A stretch of 64,000 nt of DNA from Sphingobacterium corticibacter. GTDB taxonomy: Bacteria > Bacteroidota > Bacteroidia > Sphingobacteriales > Sphingobacteriaceae. The notes beneath the pieces are model-generated. The model was not told the origin of the DNA and made no database searches. It saw nothing but the letters and a program-made list of their open reading frames with translations. The position numbers and the translations under genes were made by a program. Below, piece after piece: positions 17,468 to 26,038 of the stretch. Position 1 is the stretch's first letter. Every line of letters begins with the position of its first letter. Location: NCBI RefSeq assembly GCF_003076635.1, contig NZ_QDKG01000009.1, forward strand, positions 30,409 through 94,408, given 5' to 3'.

Positions 17468-18100
17468 CTAAGTTTTTGGGCTACCTGCTCGTTTGAAATA
17501 GCGGTAATACCAGGTATCTTTCAGATCAGAGATAATGACGCCTTTTTTTGTAGATACATGGACGAACTTACCATTATGCAAATAGATCCCAACATGGTCG
17601 ATATTGCGCCCACCAAAGGAGAAAAATACGAGATCACCTTCTCGCAGTTGGTTTTCATATTTCCGTTTGACATTATCTGCCATATCTCTGGAGGTGCGTG
17701 GTAGGTCTTGGCTGAAAACTTCTCGATACAATAAACCGACAAAGGCAGAGCAATCCATTCCATTACGATCCAATCCGCCCATCCGATGTGGCGTACCCAT
17801 CCAATCGTCGATGAAAAGGTATAAATCGCTGCTTTTAGAGATATCGCGACTATTTACGCCTAGTAATTGTGCGTAATTATCGAGTTTATTGCCTGAATAA
17901 GAAATCGAGCGTGCTTTACTGGCATCAGATACAGGAACTTTTGATGTATTCCGATGTTTGCTACTTTCAAGTTTTCCGTAACGATAATTAGTATTAGTCT
18001 TTTTGCGCACGCCACATGATCCTAATAGTAGTGCACCGCAAAGGATAAATACGAGATGATATACCTTGTAAGAAGTAAGTTGTAACATGCTCTTTGTCAT
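17468..18100 (-). CDS. NlpC/P60 peptidoglycan endopeptidase lipoprotein
   Basis: A 210-residue lipoprotein: signal peptide with lipobox LGSC (Cys29), a basic linker, then an NlpC/P60 cysteine peptidase. The catalytic Cys is in NGMDCSAFVGLLYREV; the following QDLPRTSRDM, LREGDLVFF, the His in DHVGIYLHNGKFVHVS and the preceding WMGTPHRMGGLDR are all family hallmarks. Such enzymes cleave D-Glu-meso-DAP bonds in stem peptides (family knowledge). It is divergent from the eamA gene; its -7 box ends 5 nt before the ATG. Confidence 0.93.
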   Translation of the reverse strand: MTKSMLQLTSYKVYHLVFILCGALLLGSCGVRKKTNTNYRYGKLESSKHRNTSKVPVSDASKARSISYSGNKLDNYAQLLGVNSRDISKSSDLYLFIDDWMGTPHRMGGLDRNGMDCSAFVGLLYREVFSQDLPRTSRDMADNVKRKYENQLREGDLVFFSFGGRNIDHVGIYLHNGKFVHVSTKKGVIISDLKDTWYYRYFKRAGSPKT

Positions 18101-18105
18101 ATTTA

Positions 18106-18113
18106 CAAATGTA
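18106..18113 (-). promoter_or_regulatory. nlpC-type gene -7 promoter element
   Basis: TACATTTG on the minus strand fits TAnnTTTG; only TAAAT separates it from the ATG at 18100. If the internal Met5 were the start, the leader would be about 12 nt. Confidence 0.55.
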
Positions 18114-18160
18114 TTTTCGTGACACGAAAAAGCAAAGCACTTTTTTCCACAATTGTTATT

Positions 18161-18168
18161 TACTTTTG
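18161..18168 (+). promoter_or_regulatory. eamA -7 promoter element
   Basis: TACTTTTG fits TAnnTTTG and lies 7 nt before ATG 18176. It is divergent to the nlpC-type promoter 48 nt away. Confidence 0.55.
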
Positions 18169-18175
18169 CCAGATA

Positions 18176-19078
18176 ATGGAAAAATTAAAAGGATCATTGG
18201 CCGTATTTTTTGGAGCAGCAAGTTTTGGTGTGCTATCTACTTTTGTGAAAAAAGCGTATAAAGCTGGATTTACGCTGGGTGAAGTAACAGGCTCTCAAGC
18301 ACTCTTTGGGGTTGTTTTTTTGTGGTTGGTATATGCTATTTCGCAAATAGGCAAAGCTCCAAAGCAGATTACAATTCGCAAAGATCCCAAATGGCTTTTG
18401 TTTGCAGCTGGACTGAGTTCAGGCTTGGTCAGTGTACTCTACTATCAATGTGTACAACTTGTGCCAGCCTCGATCGCGATCATCTTGTTGATGCAATATA
18501 TTTGGATTGGCGCCATCTTAGAATGGTTATTATTTAAAAAAGCTCCTAGCCAAATACAATTAATTGGATGTGTGCTCATTATCGTAGGCACGATATTCTC
18601 CACCGGTTTGCTCGAAGAGGAAGTACCGACTTTGTCCGCAGAAGGATTGCTTTATGGTTTTGGCGCAGCTACGGCTTATTCGCTATTCATTATGCTCAAT
18701 GGTAGAATTGGGAATGATTATCCAACCGTGTTAAAAAGTGCTCTGATGATCACAGGTGCATTGGTGCTTATTCTAGTTTTGTTGCGACCAGTAGGATTGT
18801 TGTCGTTAGAAACTATGTATCGCTTATTGCCCTACGGACTTCTGTTAGCTTTGTTTGGTACGGTAATACCGCCCTTATTATTTGCTTACGGAATGCCTAA
18901 AACGGGTTATTCATTGGGAAGCATTTTAAGTGCGGTAGAATTGCCCGTCGCGGTCTCTATGTCGCACTTAATATTAGGAGAATATGTGTCTGGTGGGCAA
19001 TGGTTTGGTCTGGTCTTTATCTTAGCGGTCATTGTGATCATCCAGTTGCGGAAGCCCAAAAAAGCTCCGACGATTTAG
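18176..19078 (+). CDS. EamA-family drug/metabolite transporter
   Basis: A 300-residue inner-membrane protein with ten predicted hydrophobic segments in two EamA halves (first: LAVFFGAASFGVLSTFVKKA; second: EGLLYGFGAATAYSLFIMLN). This is the RhaT/DMT exporter fold. The substrate cannot be read from sequence. The start at 18176 follows the promoter box; the longer frame beginning at 18119 would start upstream of it. The last codons overlap a terminator stem that serves the convergent receptor gene. Confidence 0.9.
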   Translation: MEKLKGSLAVFFGAASFGVLSTFVKKAYKAGFTLGEVTGSQALFGVVFLWLVYAISQIGKAPKQITIRKDPKWLLFAAGLSSGLVSVLYYQCVQLVPASIAIILLMQYIWIGAILEWLLFKKAPSQIQLIGCVLIIVGTIFSTGLLEEEVPTLSAEGLLYGFGAATAYSLFIMLNGRIGNDYPTVLKSALMITGALVLILVLLRPVGLLSLETMYRLLPYGLLLALFGTVIPPLLFAYGMPKTGYSLGSILSAVELPVAVSMSHLILGEYVSGGQWFGLVFILAVIVIIQLRKPKKAPTI

Positions 19079-19088
19079 TGTCGGAGCT
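19057..19088 (-). terminator. Terminator of the TonB-receptor gene, inside the end of eamA
   Basis: AGCTCCGAC (19063-19071) pairs with GTCGGAGCT (19080-19088). The T run is on the minus strand, so it ends the receptor transcript although its stem covers the eamA stop codon. Confidence 0.75.
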
Positions 19089-19141
19089 GTACTATTGATT
19101 CATAGTAGGTATCTGCTATGAAATTGGTTTGTGGTATTTTA

Positions 19142-22100
19142 TTAAAAAGCGTATCGCATACCAAATTGAATTTGGAATGGGTTGCCCGAAGGTGCTACAC
19201 GACCAAGACTATTAACATTGTAATTAAACTGTCCGTCGGTAAACGCATTTGCGGCTGGTAAAGCATATAGCGCTTGTGATCCAAAGTTTTTCATCACGCC
19301 CCATTCTTTATTCAACATATTCATAAAATTGAAGATCTCACCAGATATTTCCACACTGTGTGACCGGAAAAGCTTGATATTTGTCGCAAGACGAACGTCT
19401 ACTGTACCATAAAATCCGTTGATCCCGCCATTGCGCTCCGCAAAAGTCCCTTTGTATTCCTCGATATAATTTTTCATACTCTGACTAGCTTCCGGATTAT
19501 CCAAGATAGCTTGTAAACCAGTACGAATGTTTTGTGGAGTATTAGGATTTGTGTAATCGAAAATATATGCCAATTTGTTCGCTGCACCGCCAAAATCACC
19601 GTTAGTATTAGCTCCAGCTAGCAAACTATATCTAGTTCCGCCAATTCCTGTATACCTCACACCAACCTGCACACCGTAAAATGTTGGCAGATTTCCATAT
19701 GCCACTAATTTGTGACGAAATTGGTTGGAAGAGTACGTCACCATACTTAGATCGCGTGGATCATTAACTATTGCTTGTGATAAAGTGGCTGAATTAGCTA
19801 CGTTGCCGTTAAATGAAGTATTATCTTTGGTATCATTCCAAGTATAGCTTACGGTAATCGTACCATCTTTAAAATAATTGTATGTACCATCTAGTACAAC
19901 GGCATAGTTATTCACTTTACCTATGCTCGTAAGCTCTAAAACACGACCAAGTTGATCCGAGATTCGACCTTGCTGCCAATCCGGCTGTCCGTTGCTTGGA
20001 ATAGTATTTTCAGGAACAAATACAGCACGATTTCCTTCATTCGCCAAGCGGAAGAAAGGATCTGCCACCATATTACGATCGATGTACGTATAGTTATTGC
20101 GACCAAGCGTCATGTATCCTGTCGCACTCACTTTAAAGCGATCGGTGATAAAACGGGTATACGACAAGTTAGCTTTATACACAGTTGGTACCGCCGCATT
20201 TTCTCCTGTATAATTTATCGTAGGCACTCCGCGATCCAATACTGTTGGAATGTTACTCATATCTTCACGATAAGCATTAAAATCAACTGTTGGAACCGCA
20301 TCGCCACGCACATCTACTGTGGAGAAGTTGGACCCATCAAAGGTCAGGTTATTAATGATCATGTAGTTATTGATATCTGACGCAAAAATACCTGCTCCCG
20401 CACGAATGATATCTGTACCATTCTGATTGATATCCCAGTTAAATTGCAAGCGAGGTTGTACGATAAAGGTTCCTAATTTATTATCGGTACGAATCCCGAG
20501 TTGTTGATCCACTAAAGCGTTGTACTGCGCTTTAGGATAACCAGCATAATCGAATCGAAGACCAGCAGTAATTTCCATACCTGGTCCAATATCTTTACGC
20601 AACTGCCCATAAAGCCCCAAATTTGCGATCGTTCCGCGTACCGCTACGTCATCTTTTAATGGCACTTCGCGGTAGTATCTATAAGCATTACCTTGCTCTA
20701 AGTTGTCCAAACCAGAAAAATGAAAACGCCCGTTTACCTCTGAACCGTATACTGATTTAGAAGTAGTCGTCATCAAATCTACTCCGAAAACATATTTTGC
20801 CCAGTCGGTATCGTAATAAACATTATTCATCAACTGGACCACATGATTGCGGAAGTTCTCTTGCCCAAAGCGATGACCGCCCAATTGCAAATTGGTTCGC
20901 AAAGTACCACCTTCAATCGTAGACTCTACTCCTTCCACAATCGCTCTCGGAATATACCCAGGAGCAATCTGATCGCCTTGCGTACTATTTTGATATAGAT
21001 ATAGGTATTGTAGTTTTAGCTCGTTGGTTAATCTTGGTGAAATAGAAGTTCTCAGCGTAGCTAGAAAATTATTATCTACGTTTTTATCTGTTCCATACGA
21101 TTCTAAGAGATTGATACTGGTATTGTCCGCCAACCCGAGTGGATTGTAATCGTAGGTAAAGTTGTTGCGCACGGTCAATAAGTTTTTATCATTGATCTGC
21201 CAATCTAATCTCAAGAAGCCCACATCAGACGTACGTTTCTTATCAATGGCACCAGTCTGCGGCTGATCGGACACGCCATAGCGATTTCTGGCGATATCAA
21301 GGTAACGATTAAGTGTGGTTTCATTGATTCCAAAAACTTGCTGATTCAAATCTCCCCTTAAATCGGCGATGAGCAAAGCACGGTTGTCTTGTTGACGATC
21401 CCACACGGCGAAGAAGTGAAGTTTATCTTTTATGATCGGCCCACCCAACGAAAATCCGTACTGGTAGGTTCCGTAACTTCCTAAACGTGGATTGCCGGCA
21501 ATGTCATATTTACTACTAGACCAATCGGTTCGCCCAAACATAAAAGCCGATCCAGTTAGCGTATTGGTTCCCGCTTTGGTCACCGCACTTACGGTACCAC
21601 CGCCACTGCGACCAAAAGTAACATCGTATTGGTTGGTAACGACTTTAAATTCACGAACGGCTTCCATCGACAAGGAATAAGGTGCACCACTTCTAGCGGT
21701 GGTTGATCCAGCCGATGTCGGATTCTTCGCACTCATACCGTCAATCGTGAAGTTGGTCGAAGAAGCTAATTGTCCGGAAATAGAACCACCTGCAGTAGCT
21801 AACGGAGAAAGCTCGGTCAAGGAAGTAAAATTACGTCCGTTAACAGGTAAAGAGCGAATCACTTTAGAGGAGAACGCCGTAGCAGCACCCAAATAATCTT
21901 TGGTATTCACTAATCCGGATGCATTTACTTCGACCACATCTAAGCTAGAAGTGCGAGAAACGACTTCGATTTCAATACGCGCCACATCACCTTGATTGAG
22001 CTGAATACCAGTTACGGCGCCTTCACCGCTGCTCAAGTGCGTAGCGGTAACGACGTAAGGACCGCCTAATGGTAATTGTTTGATATCAAAATTTCCACGA

Positions 22101-22306
22101 TCGTTACTTATGGAGCTCGTCGTAAAACCAGTAGACTCGTTTCGGACTTGAATTGTCGCTCCCGCAACTGGCGTGCCGGCAACGTCTATTACTCGACCTG
22201 TGATGGATGCCTGTGTACCTTGTCCGTAAACAGTTGTACCCGTAACAAACAGTAAAGCAACCAAATAGAAAATGCAAAATGCGTAATTAGTAGCTGTTTT
22301 TTTCAT
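19142..22306 (-). CDS. TonB-dependent receptor, Oar-like, with carboxypeptidase-regulatory N-domain
   Basis: A 1054-residue outer-membrane protein. Signal peptide to about residue 29 (VTGTTVYGQ); carboxypeptidase-regulatory-like beta-sandwich about 33-120 (ASITGRVIDVAGTPVAGATI, DRGNFDIKQLPLGGPY); plug about 130-250 (VKVIRSLPVNGRNFTSL, FTIDGMSAKNP, VTFGRSGGGTVSAVTKAGTN in pieces); and a 22-strand-type barrel ending IQFGMRYAF with terminal Phe. It resembles Oar/OmpA-like receptors rather than SusC, and no SusD partner follows. The ligand is unknown. It lies next to the TPR-HTH regulator at 22541-24340 on the same strand, with its own promoter box at 22344-22351. Confidence 0.92.
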   Translation of the reverse strand: MKKTATNYAFCIFYLVALLFVTGTTVYGQGTQASITGRVIDVAGTPVAGATIQVRNESTGFTTSSISNDRGNFDIKQLPLGGPYVVTATHLSSGEGAVTGIQLNQGDVARIEIEVVSRTSSLDVVEVNASGLVNTKDYLGAATAFSSKVIRSLPVNGRNFTSLTELSPLATAGGSISGQLASSTNFTIDGMSAKNPTSAGSTTARSGAPYSLSMEAVREFKVVTNQYDVTFGRSGGGTVSAVTKAGTNTLTGSAFMFGRTDWSSSKYDIAGNPRLGSYGTYQYGFSLGGPIIKDKLHFFAVWDRQQDNRALLIADLRGDLNQQVFGINETTLNRYLDIARNRYGVSDQPQTGAIDKKRTSDVGFLRLDWQINDKNLLTVRNNFTYDYNPLGLADNTSINLLESYGTDKNVDNNFLATLRTSISPRLTNELKLQYLYLYQNSTQGDQIAPGYIPRAIVEGVESTIEGGTLRTNLQLGGHRFGQENFRNHVVQLMNNVYYDTDWAKYVFGVDLMTTTSKSVYGSEVNGRFHFSGLDNLEQGNAYRYYREVPLKDDVAVRGTIANLGLYGQLRKDIGPGMEITAGLRFDYAGYPKAQYNALVDQQLGIRTDNKLGTFIVQPRLQFNWDINQNGTDIIRAGAGIFASDINNYMIINNLTFDGSNFSTVDVRGDAVPTVDFNAYREDMSNIPTVLDRGVPTINYTGENAAVPTVYKANLSYTRFITDRFKVSATGYMTLGRNNYTYIDRNMVADPFFRLANEGNRAVFVPENTIPSNGQPDWQQGRISDQLGRVLELTSIGKVNNYAVVLDGTYNYFKDGTITVSYTWNDTKDNTSFNGNVANSATLSQAIVNDPRDLSMVTYSSNQFRHKLVAYGNLPTFYGVQVGVRYTGIGGTRYSLLAGANTNGDFGGAANKLAYIFDYTNPNTPQNIRTGLQAILDNPEASQSMKNYIEEYKGTFAERNGGINGFYGTVDVRLATNIKLFRSHSVEISGEIFNFMNMLNKEWGVMKNFGSQALYALPAANAFTDGQFNYNVNSLGRVAPSGNPFQIQFGMRYAF

Positions 22307-22343
22307 AAAACAATAAGTAAGTATAGTGCTGATTAATTATGAG

Positions 22344-22351
22344 CAAAAATA
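22344..22351 (-). promoter_or_regulatory. Candidate -7 element of the TonB-receptor gene
   Basis: TATTTTTG on the minus strand matches TAnnTTTG, 37 nt before the ATG. GTTG lies about 23 nt upstream of it as a possible -33. Confidence 0.5.
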
Positions 22352-22540
22352 CTTCTGTATCGTTACGTGAAAAACAACCTCATATTAAGATAATATTATG
22401 AAATATGGCGTTATAACCGAAAATCATGAGCTATTATATTCTCGCTCAAATCATCTTTAAACACAGAAATAGTTTCTCAAAAACGCATTATGTAATAATT
22501 TACCAACATGAGAAAATTGCAGCAATATGATAAAATTACA

Positions 22541-24340
22541 TTAACTTTCTAAGAAGCCTTCTAAATCATCCTCTTTCTTCAAACCAAACTTTTGTTTTAA
22601 TCGGTATTTGAACATCCGGACGCTTTGAGGTTCTACATGTAATGCTTGCGCAATCTGCTTGGTAGTCATCTTCAGATAGAGATAGGTGCAGTATTTCAAA
22701 TCTAGCGAGGTCAATTTCTGAATAGATCGTTCATTTAAGCGATTAAAGAAATTGGGATGTAGCTCCTGTATCTGCATTTTGATATCCTCAAAATCCGTTT
22801 GCAATAGCATTTCTTCTTTAATCAACTTTTGAATATGAGTGGCTTCGCCATTATTAATCTTATCCTGGATCTGCTTCAGGGTATCGTTTTTTCGTTCGAT
22901 AAGTAGCGAGTTGGCTAATGCTTCTTTCTCTAATTGCAGCCTTCTAAGATCCAATAGTTCCTGTTCCACCTTCAAACGTGCCTGTTCTTCCTTCTCTAGC
23001 ATCATATGCATAGCGGCCTGCTGCGCTTGATCTTCTTTTTCCTGTGCCAGTTGCTTTTCGCGCGCCATCGCATACCGCAGCCGGAAATGGTAAGAAATAA
23101 ACAGGAATACTAACCCAAACAGTAGCGCAAGCGCGATGCCACCATACAAATAGTTCTGCTTCCGACGAAAACTTTCTCTTTCTCTCGATTGCTCTAGCTC
23201 ACGGTCTTTCTTCGCCATTTCGTATTGCACTTCAAGCTTCTGCGCATTAAAGAGTTGTTGTTCGTTGAATGATTTCTTTAACAGATCTTCTGCTCTTTGC
23301 TGATACGTTAATGCCGCTTTCAGATCATTCTTTTGCAATGCAATGTTGGCCAAATCGCGATTTATAGCGTATTCTATTCTCGAATTACCTTTTGCCCCCA
23401 TCAGTCGGCTCAAACCTTGTAAAAGATATTGCTCGGCCAGATTCAAATCCCCATTTTGCTTTGCGAAGCCACTTTTGATACCAAAGATATTACCCCAATT
23501 TTCGGAAAACACATCGTTATTGGCCAATTTTTGCTCTGCAAGAGCAAGGTACTCAAACGCTTTCTCCCGACGGGATGACCAAGCATCTTCAGCGTATTCT
23601 AAATAATAATTGGCTAGATTGATACAGGTAATCACATAGGTGTTTACGCTGATTCTTTCCGCATTTGTTTGGAGTAAAGCATACGATTTGTTCAGATAAT
23701 GAAAACTGCTATCCAGCAAACTTTTTTCCTTCCCTTTACGAAATCTAGCTAGGTACATGCTAGACAAGCCATTATTGACGTTAGCCTGCAAATTGGGACT
23801 TTTTACTGCTATCGCGTAGCGATTCGCACTGCGGATGTAGTATTCCATTTTCTCGCTATCTTCCCACTTACTGTAAGCCCCATACAATAGATAATTCAAG
23901 TGATATTTGGTCACGAGATCCTCCTCCTTATTTTCGACCTTTTGTAATCCATACAATGCACACTTAACGACCTCGTCAGGCAGATTGAGTGCATTGTTCA
24001 AAAAAGCTTTGGCTCGGTAAGCTACGGCCAGAGCTGTGGGTTGCTTAGACTTCTCCGCATTTTCCAAACTTAGATCCGTCAGATTTTTGGCTAGCAGCAG
24101 ACTGTCTTTCAACGTATAGATGCTACTTTGATAAGCATACATATAAGCTAAATCCAAAGGTGCTGTTGTAGAACGAATACCATCATCCAAGACCTTGATA
24201 GCCTCCTTGGCTCGATTCTGCAATTGAAATTGCTCAACTTGATCCAATATCTTTTGCGTACTAACTTGAATGTGGTGTGCTCGCACTGTGCCAGCACACC
24301 ACACCATCATTACGAAACACAAAATAGGTGTAAACTTCAT
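22541..24340 (-). CDS. TPR / transmembrane / LuxR-type HTH regulator
   Basis: 599 residues: signal peptide (MKFTPILCFVMMVWCAGTVRA), about 360 residues of tetratricopeptide-like helices outside the cytosol, one membrane segment (about 400-419, IALALLFGLVFLFISY), a long coiled coil (about 420-500) and a C-terminal LuxR/GerE-like HTH (LTSLDLKYCTYLYLKMTTKQ, IAQALHVEPQSVRMFKYRLK). This is a one-piece membrane sensor/transcription factor class frequent in Bacteroidota. Start 24340 gives a proper signal peptide; the 17 residues upstream in frame do not. A role controlling the neighbouring receptor gene is an inference from proximity. Confidence 0.87.
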   Translation of the reverse strand: MKFTPILCFVMMVWCAGTVRAHHIQVSTQKILDQVEQFQLQNRAKEAIKVLDDGIRSTTAPLDLAYMYAYQSSIYTLKDSLLLAKNLTDLSLENAEKSKQPTALAVAYRAKAFLNNALNLPDEVVKCALYGLQKVENKEEDLVTKYHLNYLLYGAYSKWEDSEKMEYYIRSANRYAIAVKSPNLQANVNNGLSSMYLARFRKGKEKSLLDSSFHYLNKSYALLQTNAERISVNTYVITCINLANYYLEYAEDAWSSRREKAFEYLALAEQKLANNDVFSENWGNIFGIKSGFAKQNGDLNLAEQYLLQGLSRLMGAKGNSRIEYAINRDLANIALQKNDLKAALTYQQRAEDLLKKSFNEQQLFNAQKLEVQYEMAKKDRELEQSRERESFRRKQNYLYGGIALALLFGLVFLFISYHFRLRYAMAREKQLAQEKEDQAQQAAMHMMLEKEEQARLKVEQELLDLRRLQLEKEALANSLLIERKNDTLKQIQDKINNGEATHIQKLIKEEMLLQTDFEDIKMQIQELHPNFFNRLNERSIQKLTSLDLKYCTYLYLKMTTKQIAQALHVEPQSVRMFKYRLKQKFGLKKEDDLEGFLES

Positions 24341-24572
24341 AGGTATCTCTTTACAATTTTCTACAAAGTACAAAAAACGACACTGATCCAATAGCTATTC
24401 ACCAGACGCATCCACACTACAATAAACAAACAACTAAAAATAAATAGTTTAAACAAACATGTAGATATAATGTATATACAAGCCGACCATTTGTATATGT
24501 TTTGTCTTGCATAGATCATTGGAAATTAGTCGATATCTCATGATCTTTGAAATAGACAAAAGACGCATTATA

Positions 24573-24899
24573 ATGACAGCGAAAGTACAATCAATTTTAA
24601 GCTACTTGGGCATTTTATGGTTGGTGGCATTTTTTATGGGCAACGATCAGCGCAATGATCTCAGTACATATCACCTAAGGCAGGGATTGGGATTACTAAT
24701 TTTGGCGATCCTGTTTCATACCATTGCAGGTATCATCGTATCCATCATTCCATCCGTCACATTCTTACTGGGTATTACAGGCATTATATTTTTGATTTGG
24801 ATGGTGTTGGGAATTATCGCGGCAGCGAATGAAGTAAAAAAACCTTTGCCTTTCATTGGAAAATATTTTGAAGATAAATTCGATTTTATCGACTATTAA
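24573..24899 (+). CDS. DUF4870/Tic20-like small membrane protein
   Basis: 108 residues with three to four hydrophobic helices (SILSYLGILWLVAFFM; LGLLILAILFHTIAGIIVSI; LGITGIIFLIWMVLGIIAAA) and the motif LRQGLGLLILAI, typical of DUF4870/Tic20-like proteins. Function unknown; inner-membrane location predicted. Start 24573 (MTAKVQ) is chosen over a 22-codon upstream extension that is not family-like. It heads a run of five small plus-strand genes between two minus-strand blocks, but a structured 142-nt gap separates it from the next one. Confidence 0.75.
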   Translation: MTAKVQSILSYLGILWLVAFFMGNDQRNDLSTYHLRQGLGLLILAILFHTIAGIIVSIIPSVTFLLGITGIIFLIWMVLGIIAAANEVKKPLPFIGKYFEDKFDFIDY

Positions 24900-24922
24900 T
24901 AAGGTCTACCTGCTGATTGCGC

Positions 24923-24974
24923 ATAACTATAGTCTAGATGCCATCTTCAGATATGGTGCTGAAGCTATAGTTAT
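24923..24974. repeat. Inverted repeat with nested hairpin
   Basis: ATAACTATAG (24923-24932) is the exact inverse of CTATAGTTAT (24965-24974). Inside, CTTCAG pairs with CTGAAG (24945-24964). No T run follows, so it is a weak terminator candidate or a structured leader of the downstream cluster. Confidence 0.5.
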
Positions 24975-25041
24975 TGTGCGATCGACAAAGAATTTCGACC
25001 TACATAAAGCAAACTAGCAATCGCAAATAAAGGAGATGAAA

Positions 25042-25458
25042 ATGGCCGTAATGATACACGGAATTTTAGCATTGCTCGGCGTAGTGCTACTGGCATTGGG
25101 TATAAAACTATTTATATCATCGCGCGAATTTGTGGCCAAGGGCATCAAAACCACAGCTACAGTAATTGACAATGTCGGAATAGAATCTGACGATAATAAA
25201 TCGGTTATGTACTCGCCCATGTTGGAATATCAGGTAGCCGGTGAAACCAAAAAATACATGCCTAATATGCGTGCAAACCCACCTTCGTATGATATTGGCG
25301 AGCAGGTGCAGATTGTTTATAGACCGAACAATCACCAAGATGTACGCATCCTTTCTTACTGGGGAGTGTATCTAGGGACGATTATTTTACTCATATTCAG
25401 TTTACCAATTTTGATTATTGGCGCAGGTTACTTTTTATTTAAATGGGGCTTTATTTAA
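25042..25458 (+). CDS. DUF3592 domain membrane protein
   Basis: 138 residues: N-terminal membrane helix (IHGILALLGVVLLALGIKLF), an extracytoplasmic beta-domain with the DUF3592 pattern (TATVIDNVGIES... YSPMLEYQVAGETKKYM... IGEQVQIVYRPNNHQDVRI), and a C-terminal helix (TIILLIFSLPILIIGAGYFLF). Function unknown. The start is placed at 25042 because AGGAG at 25031-25035 is 6 nt from that ATG but abuts the earlier ATG at 25036. It is the first gene of a tight four-gene cluster (gaps 9, 22 and 18 nt). Confidence 0.8.
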   Translation: MAVMIHGILALLGVVLLALGIKLFISSREFVAKGIKTTATVIDNVGIESDDNKSVMYSPMLEYQVAGETKKYMPNMRANPPSYDIGEQVQIVYRPNNHQDVRILSYWGVYLGTIILLIFSLPILIIGAGYFLFKWGFI

Positions 25459-25467
25459 ACGGAAATT

Positions 25468-26016
25468 ATGTCAGAAAACAGTTCATTATATCTGAAATTA
25501 GAAATTAGCGAAGCTAAATTACAACAGTTTTTCGAGGCAGATCCTATACCAGTTATTCTAGACAGAAATTGGCAATCTTGGTGGGACAGTCGAGAAATGT
25601 ATAACAAGGAACCCTTAACACATATCCCGTACTATCGCTTTGCAACCAATCGAGCTGTATTTGACGAATTAATGGAAGACAAGAGCTTTCTTTCAACCGA
25701 ACATTACGATAATACCACACAATGCTGGACATTTATCTCCGTATTCTTTAGTGAAAACTATTGGGAGATATTACCTATGCTCTCGTTGCTGCAAAATATG
25801 ATGAGCTATCAGGATCCAAATAATAAAGGCGCGGCAATCATTTATAGTTATTACTGGGGAGCTACTTCAGTGATGGCATACCTCACGCTTACTGAAAACC
25901 AGTTTCGACTCCACCATAGCCATAACACGGATGAGATCCCGCCTGAATTCTTAACCGAAGCTAACCGGGATCTTGACCATGCTGTAGAGAAACTTAGCCA
26001 GCAATTCGAAGACTAG
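25468..26016 (+). CDS. Unknown soluble protein in the DUF3592 cluster
   Basis: 182 residues, acidic, no signal peptide or membrane helix, Trp/Tyr-rich (RNWQSWWDSREMYNK, YYRFATNRAVFDELMEDKSF, QCWTFISVFFSENYWEILPM). I do not recognise the family. An acidic, compact, single-domain protein is compatible with an immunity or accessory role, but nothing in the sequence proves it. It starts 9 nt after the DUF3592 gene and is followed by two membrane-anchored unknowns. Confidence 0.7.
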   Translation: MSENSSLYLKLEISEAKLQQFFEADPIPVILDRNWQSWWDSREMYNKEPLTHIPYYRFATNRAVFDELMEDKSFLSTEHYDNTTQCWTFISVFFSENYWEILPMLSLLQNMMSYQDPNNKGAAIIYSYYWGATSVMAYLTLTENQFRLHHSHNTDEIPPEFLTEANRDLDHAVEKLSQQFED

Positions 26017-26038
26017 ACCCTACCTCAACATATAGCCT

